64,000 nucleotides of DNA from contig OW818680.1 of assembly GCA_942493055.1 (NCBI GenBank), positions 1,178,001-1,242,000 of the forward strand, read 5' to 3'. The translations under genes and the position numbers were made by a program. This document shows, piece by piece, positions 56,575-64,000 of this stretch (within the stretch, counting starts at the first letter, position 1; the number at the start of each line of letters is the position of its first letter). The DNA comes from CAIZQW01 sp942493055 (lineage in GTDB: Bacteria > Verrucomicrobiota > Kiritimatiellia > RFP12 > UBA1067). Under the pieces are notes generated by a model. The model saw only the letters and a program-made list of their open reading frames with translations, made no database searches and had not been told where the DNA came from.

Positions 56575-57312
56575 TTACAGCCTCAGCAGCGATAGCACTT
56601 TAGAACATACAAACAGGCAGAGCAACGTCAATACACCGTAGATGGAAAGCGCAAAGGAGGAGACCAGCCCCGTTGAAAAATCATATACATTCGTCATAAG
56701 CGGCATCCATGCGGCGTTGAGGCGTAGCTCGGGCATCCAGATCAGAATCACGGCATAGAAGGCAAGGGGTATCCCGCCGCAGACTAAAATCGAACCGACC
56801 GCAGCCAAGGTCTGATTCCGGAAGCAGACAGAGACCATTGTCCCCACTGCGCACCAAAGCGAACTTTGCAGCATCAAGATCACCCATGTCATGACAAAGG
56901 CGGCGGGATGTATGGCACTCTTCAAGTCTGGCGCAAGCCACGGCAAAACGACGAGCGGCGTCAGCAGGCTCATAGTCACAGAGAGCGCCGTCATCGTCAA
57001 GGCTGCACCATATTTTCCCAACACGATCTCGCGTTCGCGGACAGGGACGGAGAGGAGCAGATCAATCATTCCGGTTGAACGTTCCTCGGCAAACAGACGC
57101 ATCGTCAGCACGGAACAGAGCACCGGCACCCAAGGCGAAACCGCCATGCCCCAAAGCGTCTGGATCTGCAAGACTCCCCCGTCACTTTTGTGAAGTCCCA
57201 TCACAAATGACCAGCCCGCCATGGCCAGGAACAGGGCAATCGGAAGGTAGCCGGTAAAGGACCTCCGGTACGTCCGGATCTCACGTAACCATGTCACCTG
57301 AAGGGCGCTCAT
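56575..57312 (-). CDS. ABC-2 type permease (GldF-like)
   Basis: 245 residues, six membrane helices, N-terminal REIRTYRRSFTGYLPIALFL and the conserved RLFAEERSTGMIDLLLSVPV at about 70-89, typical of ABC-2 permeases of the GldF kind. It pairs with the ATPase whose stop overlaps its start by 4 nt. The substrate is unknown. Confidence 0.88.
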   Translation of the reverse strand: MSALQVTWLREIRTYRRSFTGYLPIALFLAMAGWSFVMGLHKSDGGVLQIQTLWGMAVSPWVPVLCSVLTMRLFAEERSTGMIDLLLSVPVREREIVLGKYGAALTMTALSVTMSLLTPLVVLPWLAPDLKSAIHPAAFVMTWVILMLQSSLWCAVGTMVSVCFRNQTLAAVGSILVCGGIPLAFYAVILIWMPELRLNAAWMPLMTNVYDFSTGLVSSFALSIYGVLTLLCLFVCSKVLSLLRL

Positions 57313-58034
57313 GAGACACCTCCATCCTCTTGACCATACGTGAGCTGCTGTTCAATTTTCTTCAGCAGTGCATCTCGCTCATAGTCGCGGACACGATGCA
57401 TCCCGACAATGCGCCCCCGGTACAACACCAAAAACCGCGTACACCATTCAAGAAAGAAAGCGATCTCATGTCCAGCCATCACAATCGAGGAACGCCCGGA
57501 GACAGAGGTCAGGACTTGCGCGACTTGCTTGCGTTGCGGAAGGTCCATCCCTGCCAAAGGGTCATCCAGCAGCAGCACGTTCGGATGCGTCGTCAGCACG
57601 TCAGCCATGCCAACCCTTTTTCGGTAGCCACACGACAAGAGGCGTATCGCTGTCTTGCGTTGATCATCCAGCCGGCAGAGCGTCAGCACCTCGTCAATCC
57701 GCCGGCGCACGCGCGACTTCCGCTCCCCCTTCATGTTCAAGCGGTACATCAAGTATTCCTCGACGCTCATCTCCTCATACAAGGGGCACTTTTCAGACAG
57801 GTATCCGATTTTAGAGCGATACGCAATCGGGCGCGTCAAGGAGTCGACGCCGTCAATCAGCGCGTTCCCGGAATCCTGCATCAGCAAGCACGACAGCAAG
57901 CGCAGGAGCGTTGTCTTTCCAGCGCCATTCGCACCCACAACAGCCACAATTTCACCCGGGGCGACATCAAAGGTGATGTTTCCGAGCGTTTCGTGGGTAT
58001 TGTATGAAAACGATATATCCTTAACTTCAAGCAT
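57309..58034 (-). CDS. ABC transporter ATP-binding protein (GldA-like)
   Basis: 241 residues. Walker A GANGAGKTTLLRLL at about 34-47, signature region RLLSCGYRKRVGMADVL (Cys-Gly replaces Gly-Gly in LSGGQ) at about 132-148, Walker B VLLLDDPLAGMD at about 153-164, and the switch His in MAGHEIAFFLEW. It powers the neighbouring permease. It overlaps the phosphomannomutase stop by 8 nt. Confidence 0.92.
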   Translation of the reverse strand: MLEVKDISFSYNTHETLGNITFDVAPGEIVAVVGANGAGKTTLLRLLSCLLMQDSGNALIDGVDSLTRPIAYRSKIGYLSEKCPLYEEMSVEEYLMYRLNMKGERKSRVRRRIDEVLTLCRLDDQRKTAIRLLSCGYRKRVGMADVLTTHPNVLLLDDPLAGMDLPQRKQVAQVLTSVSGRSSIVMAGHEIAFFLEWCTRFLVLYRGRIVGMHRVRDYERDALLKKIEQQLTYGQEDGGVS

Positions 58035-59394
58035 GCTTCAGACCTGCCGTATAAAAGGGTTCCATTGTTTGACGCAGCCATGTCAGCCGGGCAGCAAGCA
58101 TCGCCTCATCCCGTGCCTCAACGATCAGCCGCAAATAGGGCTCCGTATTCGACTTTCGGATATTCAGCCACCACTCCGCATACTCCACGCGGATGCCATC
58201 AAAATCATAATAGGCCGTCGGCGGGCCGAAGGCTTCAAGCGCCTGACGTACGGCTTCAATCGCTTCATCTTTCTTCTCGATCCTAAAATTGAGCTCCCCT
58301 GAATTCGCATAACAGCGGAGCGGTGCAATCAACTGGCTGAGGGTCTGTCCTTCTCGCTTGGCCTCTGCGAGCGCGCCCAGCACAATCAGCGCTGCAAGCT
58401 CCCCTGAATCACAGCAGAAGAAATCACGAAAATAATAGTGTCCCGCCAACTCGCCGCCCACGACCGCGCCTAATTCACGCAGCAGCTTCTTGGCAAACGC
58501 ATGGCCCACCTTCCCCATCACAGGTTTTGCTCCAATGCGGATCAACGCCTCGATCACCCCGCGCGAAGTCCGAATATCGTGCAGCACAATCGACCCCGCG
58601 GGCTCCTGCCTTAACAATTGCTGCGCAATGACGAAGATCAAATAGTCGGGCTGAATAAAGGCGCCCCGTTCGTCCACAAACATGACGCGGTCTGCGTCGC
58701 CGTCAAAAATGACCCCCACATCCAACTGTTGCGCTGTCACAAGCTGCATGAGTTCTTGACAGTTCTCGACCTCTAACGGGTTCGGCGCGTGATGCGGGAA
58801 ACGTCCATCCGGCGCTTCATTCAAGTAGAGCGGCTGCTCCCCGAGCACATCCCGTATCACAAGACCGGCCATGCCATCCGAACAGTCTACCGCATAGCGT
58901 AAGCCGGAGAGATCAGGCTTGTGACTGCGCAGCCACGCGACGAAGTCATCGCGATACTGGACCTCCGAACAGGAGCCTCCGCCTTGTACAGGTGGCAAGA
59001 GACCGCTCCTCACCCGCGTTTCAAGTTCGCAAAGGCCTGAATCATACCCGACAGGGACAGCCTTTGACCGAGACACCTTCATGCCATTGTAATTCGCCGG
59101 ATTGTGTGACGCCGTAATTTGAATAGAAGCTTCATAGCCCTGGCGGGCTGTAAAAAAGTAGACCATCGGAGTCGTTGAAAGCCCCATGTCGTCAACCGCG
59201 CATCCAGAATCTACCAAACCGCGACACAATGCGTCTCGTATCGCCTCGGAGGTCAACCGTGCATCCCGTCCGACAAGGACGCGCTTAGCATCGAGGATCA
59301 CCGGCAGCCAGCGCCCGATGCGATAAACCATCTCGAGGTCGAAATCAACCCCGAAGACGCCCCGCATGTCGTATGCCTTGAAAAAAGAACTCAT
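58027..59394 (-). CDS. phosphomannomutase/phosphoglucomutase
   Basis: 455 residues. The active-site phosphoserine loop is ITASHNPANYNGMKV at about 97-111, the metal loop FDGDADRVMFVD at about 232-243, the sugar-binding GELAGHYYFRDF at about 313-324 and the phosphate-binding RKSNTEPYLRLIVEA near the C-terminus. It interconverts hexose 6- and 1-phosphates for sugar-nucleotide synthesis, for example GDP-mannose used by the DPM-like enzyme at 29770-30510. Length is normal for the ManB group. Confidence 0.92.
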   Translation of the reverse strand: MSSFFKAYDMRGVFGVDFDLEMVYRIGRWLPVILDAKRVLVGRDARLTSEAIRDALCRGLVDSGCAVDDMGLSTTPMVYFFTARQGYEASIQITASHNPANYNGMKVSRSKAVPVGYDSGLCELETRVRSGLLPPVQGGGSCSEVQYRDDFVAWLRSHKPDLSGLRYAVDCSDGMAGLVIRDVLGEQPLYLNEAPDGRFPHHAPNPLEVENCQELMQLVTAQQLDVGVIFDGDADRVMFVDERGAFIQPDYLIFVIAQQLLRQEPAGSIVLHDIRTSRGVIEALIRIGAKPVMGKVGHAFAKKLLRELGAVVGGELAGHYYFRDFFCCDSGELAALIVLGALAEAKREGQTLSQLIAPLRCYANSGELNFRIEKKDEAIEAVRQALEAFGPPTAYYDFDGIRVEYAEWWLNIRKSNTEPYLRLIVEARDEAMLAARLTWLRQTMEPFYTAGLKHA

Positions 59395-59396
59395 GC

Positions 59397-59873
59397 CTAT
59401 TGCACCACAATCAACGAAACACCTGATTCGCCACTCCCGATAGCCTTGATCGTCCGGATCCGTGCCGGACGCGGAGGTGGAGCTGGGCGCGGAGTCAGAG
59501 CAGCCACAGCATTTGTCGAGTTGCTTTCCGGCGTAACCTCTGCAATCTGGGTATCTTCTTCAACCACCTTGAGCGACTTCATGACTTCCTGCAGCCGTGC
59601 CGCTCCCTGTCGGTCGCGCTGGATGGACATGGACAGCGCCCCTAAAATACCGCCGACCAGGAGGCAGATAATGGAGGAGAGCGCAACCGTTGACAAGCGG
59701 ACTGACAGTTGTCCTTCACGATTCACCTGCACATTCGCCGCGTCTTTCATCCGCTCGCGTGCTGCTTCCAGCCGTTCGCGCTCGAGTGCAAGGCGCTCAT
59801 GCTCGATTTTCAGTTTTTCCTGCTCCAGCTTCAACTCAATACGTGAAAATTCACCCTCTACAGGCTCGCTCAT
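59397..59873 (-). CDS. membrane protein with coiled coil
   Basis: 158 residues. A charged coiled coil (about 8-45, LKLEQEKLKIEHERLALERE) comes before one membrane helix (about 65-85, LSSIICLLVGGILGALSMS), with a Pro/Ala-rich tail (TPRPAPPPRPARIR). No family recognised. It lies between rdgB and the mutase with 2- and 16-nt gaps, clearly within the same transcript. Confidence 0.65.
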   Translation of the reverse strand: MSEPVEGEFSRIELKLEQEKLKIEHERLALERERLEAARERMKDAANVQVNREGQLSVRLSTVALSSIICLLVGGILGALSMSIQRDRQGAARLQEVMKSLKVVEEDTQIAEVTPESNSTNAVAALTPRPAPPPRPARIRTIKAIGSGESGVSLIVVQ

Positions 59874-59889
59874 GCTGCCTCCTTTCCGA

Positions 59890-60483
59890 TTAATCCGAAA
59901 GCATTGACTTCCATTCTACAGCAGCCAAACGTAAGGCTTGGCCGCGATGCGACAAGCTGTTTTTCGTGGCACTGTCCAGCTCTGCAAAGGTCTGCGAATA
60001 CCCCTCTGGGACAAAGAGCGGATCATACCCGAAACCGTTTGCCCCCCTGCTGGCGTGCGTGATGCATCCCTCACAGCGCCCTTCAACCGTCCACTCCCGC
60101 CCATCCGGCGCACGCAGGGCGATCACGCAACGGAAACGGGCCCGGCGATTGCTCTTGCCCGCTAACTCAAGCAGCAACTTGGCATTGTTCGCCGGATAAC
60201 TGCATGGCTCTCCAGCATAGCGCGCGGAATAGACACCGGGTGCATTGTCGAGGGCCTCGACCTCAAGCCCGGAATCATCCGCCAATGTCCAAAAACCAGA
60301 GGCGGCACCTAATTCACGCGCCTTCTTCAAAGCATTTCCTTCGAACGTCTCCGCATCCTCTACCACATCAGCCGGAATCCCATCAACCTCATCCGCCGCC
60401 AACAACGTCAATCCGGGTAAGGAAAAAATATGAAGGATCTCCTCCAGCTTATGCTTATTTCGAGTTGCCACCAATAGTTTCAT
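59890..60483 (-). CDS. rdgB: RdgB/HAM1 non-canonical purine NTP pyrophosphatase
   Basis: 197 residues. Starts with KLLVATRNKHKLEEILHIF, then ALKKARELGAASGFWTLADDSGLEVEALDNAPG (split across about 52-84), YSARYAG and near the end GYDPLFVPEGYSQTFAEL. The enzyme hydrolyses ITP/XTP to keep deaminated purines out of DNA. First gene of the seven-gene minus-strand run. The start at 60483 needs no change. Confidence 0.93.
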   Translation of the reverse strand: MKLLVATRNKHKLEEILHIFSLPGLTLLAADEVDGIPADVVEDAETFEGNALKKARELGAASGFWTLADDSGLEVEALDNAPGVYSARYAGEPCSYPANNAKLLLELAGKSNRRARFRCVIALRAPDGREWTVEGRCEGCITHASRGANGFGYDPLFVPEGYSQTFAELDSATKNSLSHRGQALRLAAVEWKSMLSD

Positions 60484-60571
60484 GGGGTATTAGAATAGCA
60501 CGTTCCCCCGACTACTTCCATCCTCAATTTCCTATTTTTACCCTCACACTTGCGACTCTGGACGTGGAAAA

Positions 60572-60615
60572 GTTAGACACTTTAGAACTTTAGCACTTTA
60601 GCACTTTAGAACTTT
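60572..60615. repeat. ACTTTAGAACTTTAGCACTT-type tandem repeat
   Basis: Four to five 9-10-nt units (CTTTAGAA, CTTTAGCA) in the intergenic region 60484-60676. Same family as 13827-13867. The rest of that gap is AT-rich with a TATATT box at about 60652 that may serve nifS. Confidence 0.75.
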
Positions 60616-60676
60616 TCACAACTGCACCCTTCCTAATCCTCTGCTGTTTTGCTATATTTTACCCTTTAGGAATATT

Positions 60677-61834
60677 ATGAATACAATCTATTTTGACAAC
60701 AATGCGACAACCTGCGTAGCTCCGGAAGTACGCGAGGCAATGATGCCTTTTCTGGGTGAACTGTATGGCAATCCGTCCAGCATGCACGCCTTTGGCGGCC
60801 AAGTTGCCAAGTTCGTACAAGAAGCGCGTGAGCGTGTCGCCGCGTTCATCCACGCGGACCCCACGGAAATCGTCTTCACCAGTTGCGGAACCGAGAGCAA
60901 CAACATGGCCATCTGGGGTGCGGCGGAGGTACTGGGGACGCAGGCCAAGGTCGTTACGTCCCGCGTGGAACATCCTGCCGTGCTAGGCCCGTGCCGCCGC
61001 TTACGCGACAAGGGGCATCGCGAGATCGAGATCCCGGTCGACGGCGTGGGGCAGCTTGAGCTTGATGCACTGCGCGAAGCCCTCAAGGATGGCGGCCCCT
61101 CACTCGTCAGCATCATGTGGGCCAACAACGAGACCGGCGTGGTCTTCCCCATGGATGAGATCGCCCAAATCGTGAAGTCCTCAGGCGGCATTCTGCATAC
61201 GGACGCTGTTCAGGTCGCAGGCAAGATCCCGATCGATGTGCGCAAGACGCCTGTGGACATGCTCTCGATCTCCGGTCATAAGATTCATGCGCCCAAGGGC
61301 ATCGGCATCTTCTACCTTCGCAGGGGTACACGTATTAAGACCTTCCTGCTGGGCGGACATCAGGAAAACGGACGGCGCGGCGGAACGGAGAACGTCCCCT
61401 ACATCGTCGGACTCGGCAAGGCCGTTCAACTGGCTGAAGCCACCATGGCTTCTGAAAACGAACTGCTTTCACCTCTGCGCGACAAGCTGGAGAAGGGCTT
61501 GCTGGCGACCTGTCCGGATTCACGCATCAATGGCGACCCCAGGAGCCGCCTGCCCAACACGTCCAACATCAGCTTCGAATACATCGAAGGCGAGTCGATC
61601 CTGATGCACTTGAGCGATCTGGGCATCTGCGCCTCGACAGGCTCCGCCTGCGCAGCAGGGTCGCTGGAGCCTTCACACGTCATCCGCGCCATGGGCGTGC
61701 CCTTTACAGCCGTGCACGGCTCGATCCGCTTCTCGCTCAGCCGTTACAGCACAGAGGAGGAAGTCGACACCGTGCTCCGGGAAACACCCAAGATCGTGCT
61801 CAAGCTGAGAGCGCTCTCGCCATTCTGCAAATGA
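60677..61834 (+). CDS. nifS: cysteine desulfurase, NifS/IscS type
   Basis: 385 residues. YFDNNATTCVAPEV at 5-18, FTSCGTESNNMAIWG at about 67-81, the PLP lysine in SISGHKIHAPKGIG at about 198-211, and the catalytic Cys loop CASTGSACAAGSLEPSHV at about 316-333. It removes sulfur from cysteine for Fe-S clusters and other sulfur cofactors; the GSACAAG form is the NifS/IscS class. No scaffold gene (nifU) follows; the next gene overlaps by 4 nt. Confidence 0.93.
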   Translation: MNTIYFDNNATTCVAPEVREAMMPFLGELYGNPSSMHAFGGQVAKFVQEARERVAAFIHADPTEIVFTSCGTESNNMAIWGAAEVLGTQAKVVTSRVEHPAVLGPCRRLRDKGHREIEIPVDGVGQLELDALREALKDGGPSLVSIMWANNETGVVFPMDEIAQIVKSSGGILHTDAVQVAGKIPIDVRKTPVDMLSISGHKIHAPKGIGIFYLRRGTRIKTFLLGGHQENGRRGGTENVPYIVGLGKAVQLAEATMASENELLSPLRDKLEKGLLATCPDSRINGDPRSRLPNTSNISFEYIEGESILMHLSDLGICASTGSACAAGSLEPSHVIRAMGVPFTAVHGSIRFSLSRYSTEEEVDTVLRETPKIVLKLRALSPFCK

Positions 61835-62787
61835 ACACGATCACCGTCAGTCTTTATCTTGAGCAGGAGATTCACTATTTCCGGATGAAGAAGCATCTGG
61901 TGCAACGTTTGCGAAAGACGTTCCCTTCTGTCACGTTCCTCTGGTGCCACAGCGAAGCCTCCTTTAAAAGGGCGCTTCCCAGGACCGACATTGTTTTGGC
62001 GAACCGCTTCAAGCCTGAATGGTTCGCCCTCTCCAAGCGGTTGCGTTGCATGTTATCGCCTGCAGCAGGCCGCGATGTGATGGGCGCCATACCCCCACCC
62101 CACATCGAAGCCCGTTATGGGACCTTCCACGGGGAGTTCATCGCAGAGACGGTACTCGGCCTCATGCTGGGCGTCAACCGCGGGATCCTCAGCGCCTACG
62201 AGCTTCAGCTGGCCAACGAGAGATGGCCCTGGAGGCCCCTTTGCAAGCCTGGCGCCGTGCGCCTGCTGCGAGGTTCGCATGCCGTCATCATTGGCTTTGG
62301 CAACATTGGCGGATGGATCGCACGCTTACTCAAACCCTTTGATATCCGGATTACGGGCCTTCGCCGGAATCCACCTGCAGAGCGTCCCGACTATTTCACG
62401 GAGGGTGACACGATCGAGTCCATCTCTCAGTTAGACGCTGTTCTCCCCACCGCCGACCACGTGATCCTTGCGTTGCCCGTGGACACGGGAACAGACCATC
62501 TGCTGGGCGCCCGTCAATTCAAGAAGATGCCCCGTCATGCGGTCATCTACAACATCGGACGCGGCAACTGCATTGACGAGCCCGCCTTGGCCACAGCCTT
62601 GAAATCGCGCACGATCGCAGGTGCCTGCCTGGATGTCTTCAGCAAGGAGCCGCTGCCCAAAGACAATCCGCTTGCGAAAAATCTGCCGGGGCTTGTCCGC
62701 TTGCCCCACGCCTCCGCGTATGCCGATGCGTACATGGAGCGTTACACCGATGAAATCATCCCCATGATCAAGGCGTTTATCCAATGA
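61831..62787 (+). CDS. D-isomer-specific 2-hydroxyacid dehydrogenase family protein
   Basis: 318 residues. The NAD-binding loop is VIIGFGNIGGWIARLL at about 151-166, then GLRRNPPAE, LALPVDTGTDHLLG at about 212, INIGRGNCIDEPAL-type catalytic Arg/Glu region at about 240-255 (NIGRGNCIDEPALA), and RLPHASAYADAY with the His where the family has its catalytic His. Family members reduce 2-oxo acids (SerA, LdhA, glyoxylate reductase); the exact substrate cannot be told. It is sandwiched between nifS and tsaE with 4-nt overlaps. Confidence 0.88.
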   Translation: MNTITVSLYLEQEIHYFRMKKHLVQRLRKTFPSVTFLWCHSEASFKRALPRTDIVLANRFKPEWFALSKRLRCMLSPAAGRDVMGAIPPPHIEARYGTFHGEFIAETVLGLMLGVNRGILSAYELQLANERWPWRPLCKPGAVRLLRGSHAVIIGFGNIGGWIARLLKPFDIRITGLRRNPPAERPDYFTEGDTIESISQLDAVLPTADHVILALPVDTGTDHLLGARQFKKMPRHAVIYNIGRGNCIDEPALATALKSRTIAGACLDVFSKEPLPKDNPLAKNLPGLVRLPHASAYADAYMERYTDEIIPMIKAFIQ

Positions 62788-63206
62788 CGTATACGGTTCA
62801 TTCGCTTGAAGAGACTTGGCGTGTGGCGGCTGAGGTCGCTGAACAGCTTACGCCCGGCATGGTGCTGGCGCTTTCAGGCGACCTGGGTGCCGGCAAGACA
62901 ACCTTCATGCAAGGTGTTGCCTTTGCCTTGGGCGTCAAGCGACCGATCACAAGTCCAACCTTCACGCTCTGCCAAGAGTACGATACGCCGCACTTCAAGC
63001 TCGTCCACATGGACCTCTATCGCCTGAACGGACCGGACGACCTGCTGACCATCGGCTTCCCCGAGCATCTGGAGTCCGGTGCCGTAGTCGCCGTGGAATG
63101 GCCCGAGCGCGGCGGCGATCTGATTCCGCCTGATGCGCTACATATCTCGCTGACACTCTCTGACGAAGCCGATACACGCACCATCGAGGTCGAAACTAGG
63201 ACATAA
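62784..63206 (+). CDS. tsaE: TsaE, tRNA threonylcarbamoyladenosine ATPase subunit
   Basis: 140 residues, a full-length member. Walker A LSGDLGAGKTTFMQGVAFAL at about 30-49, ITSPTFTLCQEYDT, HMDLYRLNGPDDL and the late VAVEWPERGGDLIP. TsaE works with TsaB and TsaD in making t6A37 on tRNAs. It ends 14 nt before the converging integrase fragment. Confidence 0.93.
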   Translation: MTYTVHSLEETWRVAAEVAEQLTPGMVLALSGDLGAGKTTFMQGVAFALGVKRPITSPTFTLCQEYDTPHFKLVHMDLYRLNGPDDLLTIGFPEHLESGAVVAVEWPERGGDLIPPDALHISLTLSDEADTRTIEVETRT

Positions 63207-63220
63207 TACAAAATGACGGA

Positions 63221-63340
63221 TTACACCATCTGGTCTAAAGGACTCCGTACAGCCGCGCGCATGCCTTTGGCGACATGCGTGTAGATCATGGTCGTCTCAA
63301 CGTTTGAATGGCCGAGCAGCTCCTGTATTTGACGGATATC
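63221..63340 (-). pseudogene. 3' remnant of an integron-type tyrosine recombinase
   Basis: 39 codons plus stop: DIRQIQELLGHSNVETTMIY then THVAKGMRAAVRSPLDQMV. It holds the active-site His of the LGHSNV block and the nucleophile Tyr of TTMIYTHV. The pattern including the terminal VRSPLD is that of integron integrases. Everything upstream of this is missing and the GxxExxY gene abuts it, so it is a dead fragment. Too short to have been listed as a normal gene. Confidence 0.8.
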
Positions 63341-63342
63341 CA

Positions 63343-63879
63343 CTACATATCAGATGGCGGAAAGAAATCTGTCCTTTTCTCCCGCAGAGGCGCTGAGGCG
63401 CAGAGGGGATTTTCTTCAAGGCCGTTCACGCAGCGGGTGATTCCTGTCCTTAAAACAGCCTCTCCGAAGTTCAAGAGGTAACCCAGCTTGCAGCCAGTCA
63501 GCTTCAGATAGGTCTGAACCTGTTTCTTGTGCGCAGGAGAAACATGCTCCACGGACTTCAATTCCAGAATGACCTTATCCTCGATGATCAAATCTGCGCG
63601 GAACCCCTCATCAAACCTGATTCCCTTGTACTCAATTGGCACGGGCACCTGCCGGGCTACTTTCAAACCTCGTCCCGTCAGCTCACGTGCCAACACCACC
63701 TCATATACCGATTCGAGCAGGCCAGGCCCAAGCTCCCTGTGGATCTCAATTGAAGCCTGAATAACCCGTGTCCCGATTTCGTTTTCCCCCATCCTCTTCG
63801 CCTCCGCGACTCTGCGGGAAAACATTCCCGTCTCTTGGCTTAACCCTGACAGCAACCGTTCACGATCCTGCTCTGCCAT
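63343..63879 (-). CDS. GxxExxY protein
   Basis: 178 residues from the ATG at 63879 (SD GGAAGG). The GxxExxY core, IHRELGPGLLESVYEVVLAR, is at about 46-65, followed by IDLIIEDKVILELKSV-like sequence with a PD-(D/E)xK flavour (DLIIEDKVILELKS). Usual members are about 125 residues and would start at the internal MGENEIG (about residue 30). The extra N-terminus (FSRRVAEAKRMG) and C-terminus (NPLCASAPLREKRT) are both encoded by inverted copies of the CGCAGAGGCGCTGAGGCGC repeat. Function unknown. Confidence 0.8.
   Translation of the reverse strand: MAEQDRERLLSGLSQETGMFSRRVAEAKRMGENEIGTRVIQASIEIHRELGPGLLESVYEVVLARELTGRGLKVARQVPVPIEYKGIRFDEGFRADLIIEDKVILELKSVEHVSPAHKKQVQTYLKLTGCKLGYLLNFGEAVLRTGITRCVNGLEENPLCASAPLREKRTDFFPPSDM
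63383..63406 (+). repeat. CGCAGAGGCGCTGAGGCGC repeat, arm at the gene's 3' end
   Basis: 24 bp inside the 3' end of the GxxExxY gene. Near-inverted copy of 63793-63816 (21 of 24), and the similarity goes on for a few bases outside (TTTTCTCC / TGTTTTCC). Confidence 0.85.
63793..63816 (-). repeat. CGCAGAGGCGCTGAGGCGC repeat, arm at the gene's 5' end
   Basis: Minus strand CGCAGAGTCGCGGAGGCG then AAGAGG; encodes part of the added N-terminus of the GxxExxY protein. Forms an inverted pair with 63383-63406 around the gene core. Confidence 0.8.
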
Positions 63880-63950
63880 GTGTAACCTTCCTTTCGTCAT
63901 TTACCACAGGTCTTCCTTAAAAAGACACATGGCAATTGCTTGTCCTTCAT

Positions 63951-63975
63951 GGAGTTAGGAGATTATCATCCGTTC
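63951..63975 (-). repeat. possible distant copy of the leader repeat
   Basis: The minus strand GAACGGATGATAATCTCC then TAACTCC matches 20 of 25 bases of the SD/upstream-ATG part of the 175-bp leader. The remaining edge (63880-64000) shows no gene. Confidence 0.35.
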
Positions 63976-64000
63976 GTAAATGATTAGGCCACAGTTGGCC

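Noticed and set aside
63207..64000. attC or attI sites next to the integrase remnant
   Set aside because: No pair of GTTRRRY/RYYYAAC cores with a foldable stem could be made out by eye.

Overview
The window looks like a chromosomal segment of an anaerobic, Gram-negative-type bacterium of the PVC superphylum. My best guess is Kiritimatiellota or Lentisphaerota. This is inferred from gene content: Lol-type lipoproteins including an LpoB homologue, a DUF4340/GldG/ABC gene set, very large FAD-dependent oxidoreductases with C-terminal HEAT-like repeats, a 2-hydroxyacyl-CoA dehydratase-type Fe-S protein and many radical SAM genes. No taxonomic search was possible; the 16S gene at 49678-51235 would settle the assignment.

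Layout. 1-5.8 kb is accessory and repeat-rich: a DUF4329-like putative toxin with a small lipoprotein, a DUF1573-thioredoxin-like protein with a repeat-derived tail, an unknown secreted protein and a DUF4143 ATPase, separated by several families of dispersed repeats. A 175-bp promoter/leader module is present twice. 5.8-17.2 kb (minus strand) is a three-gene flavoprotein operon, a small lipoprotein and a large secreted LamG/TPR/beta-helix protein. 17.3-25.2 kb (plus) holds a secreted FN3-like protein and then a compact envelope operon (LA_2272-like surface repeat protein, PEGA protein, CsgG-like protein, COG3014 lipoprotein, YcfL, LpoB) ending in a dehydratase-type Fe-S protein. 25.3-31.4 kb (plus) is a lipid/glycan set: DUF2723-TPR membrane protein, LpxL-type acyltransferase, polyprenyl-phosphate mannose synthase-like GT2 and a DPPR-synthase-like UbiA protein. 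31.5-35.0 kb (minus) is a minimal Tad locus with an FHA domain fused to the CpaF ATPase. 35.1-38.4 kb carries a cupin lipoprotein, coaX, nadC and a rhomboid. 38.6-42.1 kb has a long acyl-CoA dehydrogenase and a radical SAM/SPASM protein converging on a strong terminator. A PIN toxin-antitoxin pair follows.

43.2-45.8 kb (minus) is, to me, the most interesting operon. A DUF3419 (BtaA-like) protein, a LysO-like transporter and a UbiE/BtaB-like methyltransferase are joined by ATGA-type overlaps, which suggests betaine-lipid synthesis with an embedded transporter. Next comes a complete rRNA operon (16S, tRNA-Ile, tRNA-Ala, 23S, 5S; minus strand) with two promoters that look like a duplication and a run of palindromes after its terminator. 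51.7-53.2 kb is a KtrA/TrkA-like protein plus a radical SAM enzyme. 53.2-60.5 kb (minus) is a seven-gene run from rdgB to a Gld-like ABC system and DUF4340. 60.7-63.2 kb (plus) is nifS, a 2-hydroxyacid dehydrogenase and tsaE. The right edge carries the last 39 codons of an integron-type integrase and a GxxExxY gene whose two ends contain inverted copies of the same repeat found at the left edge.
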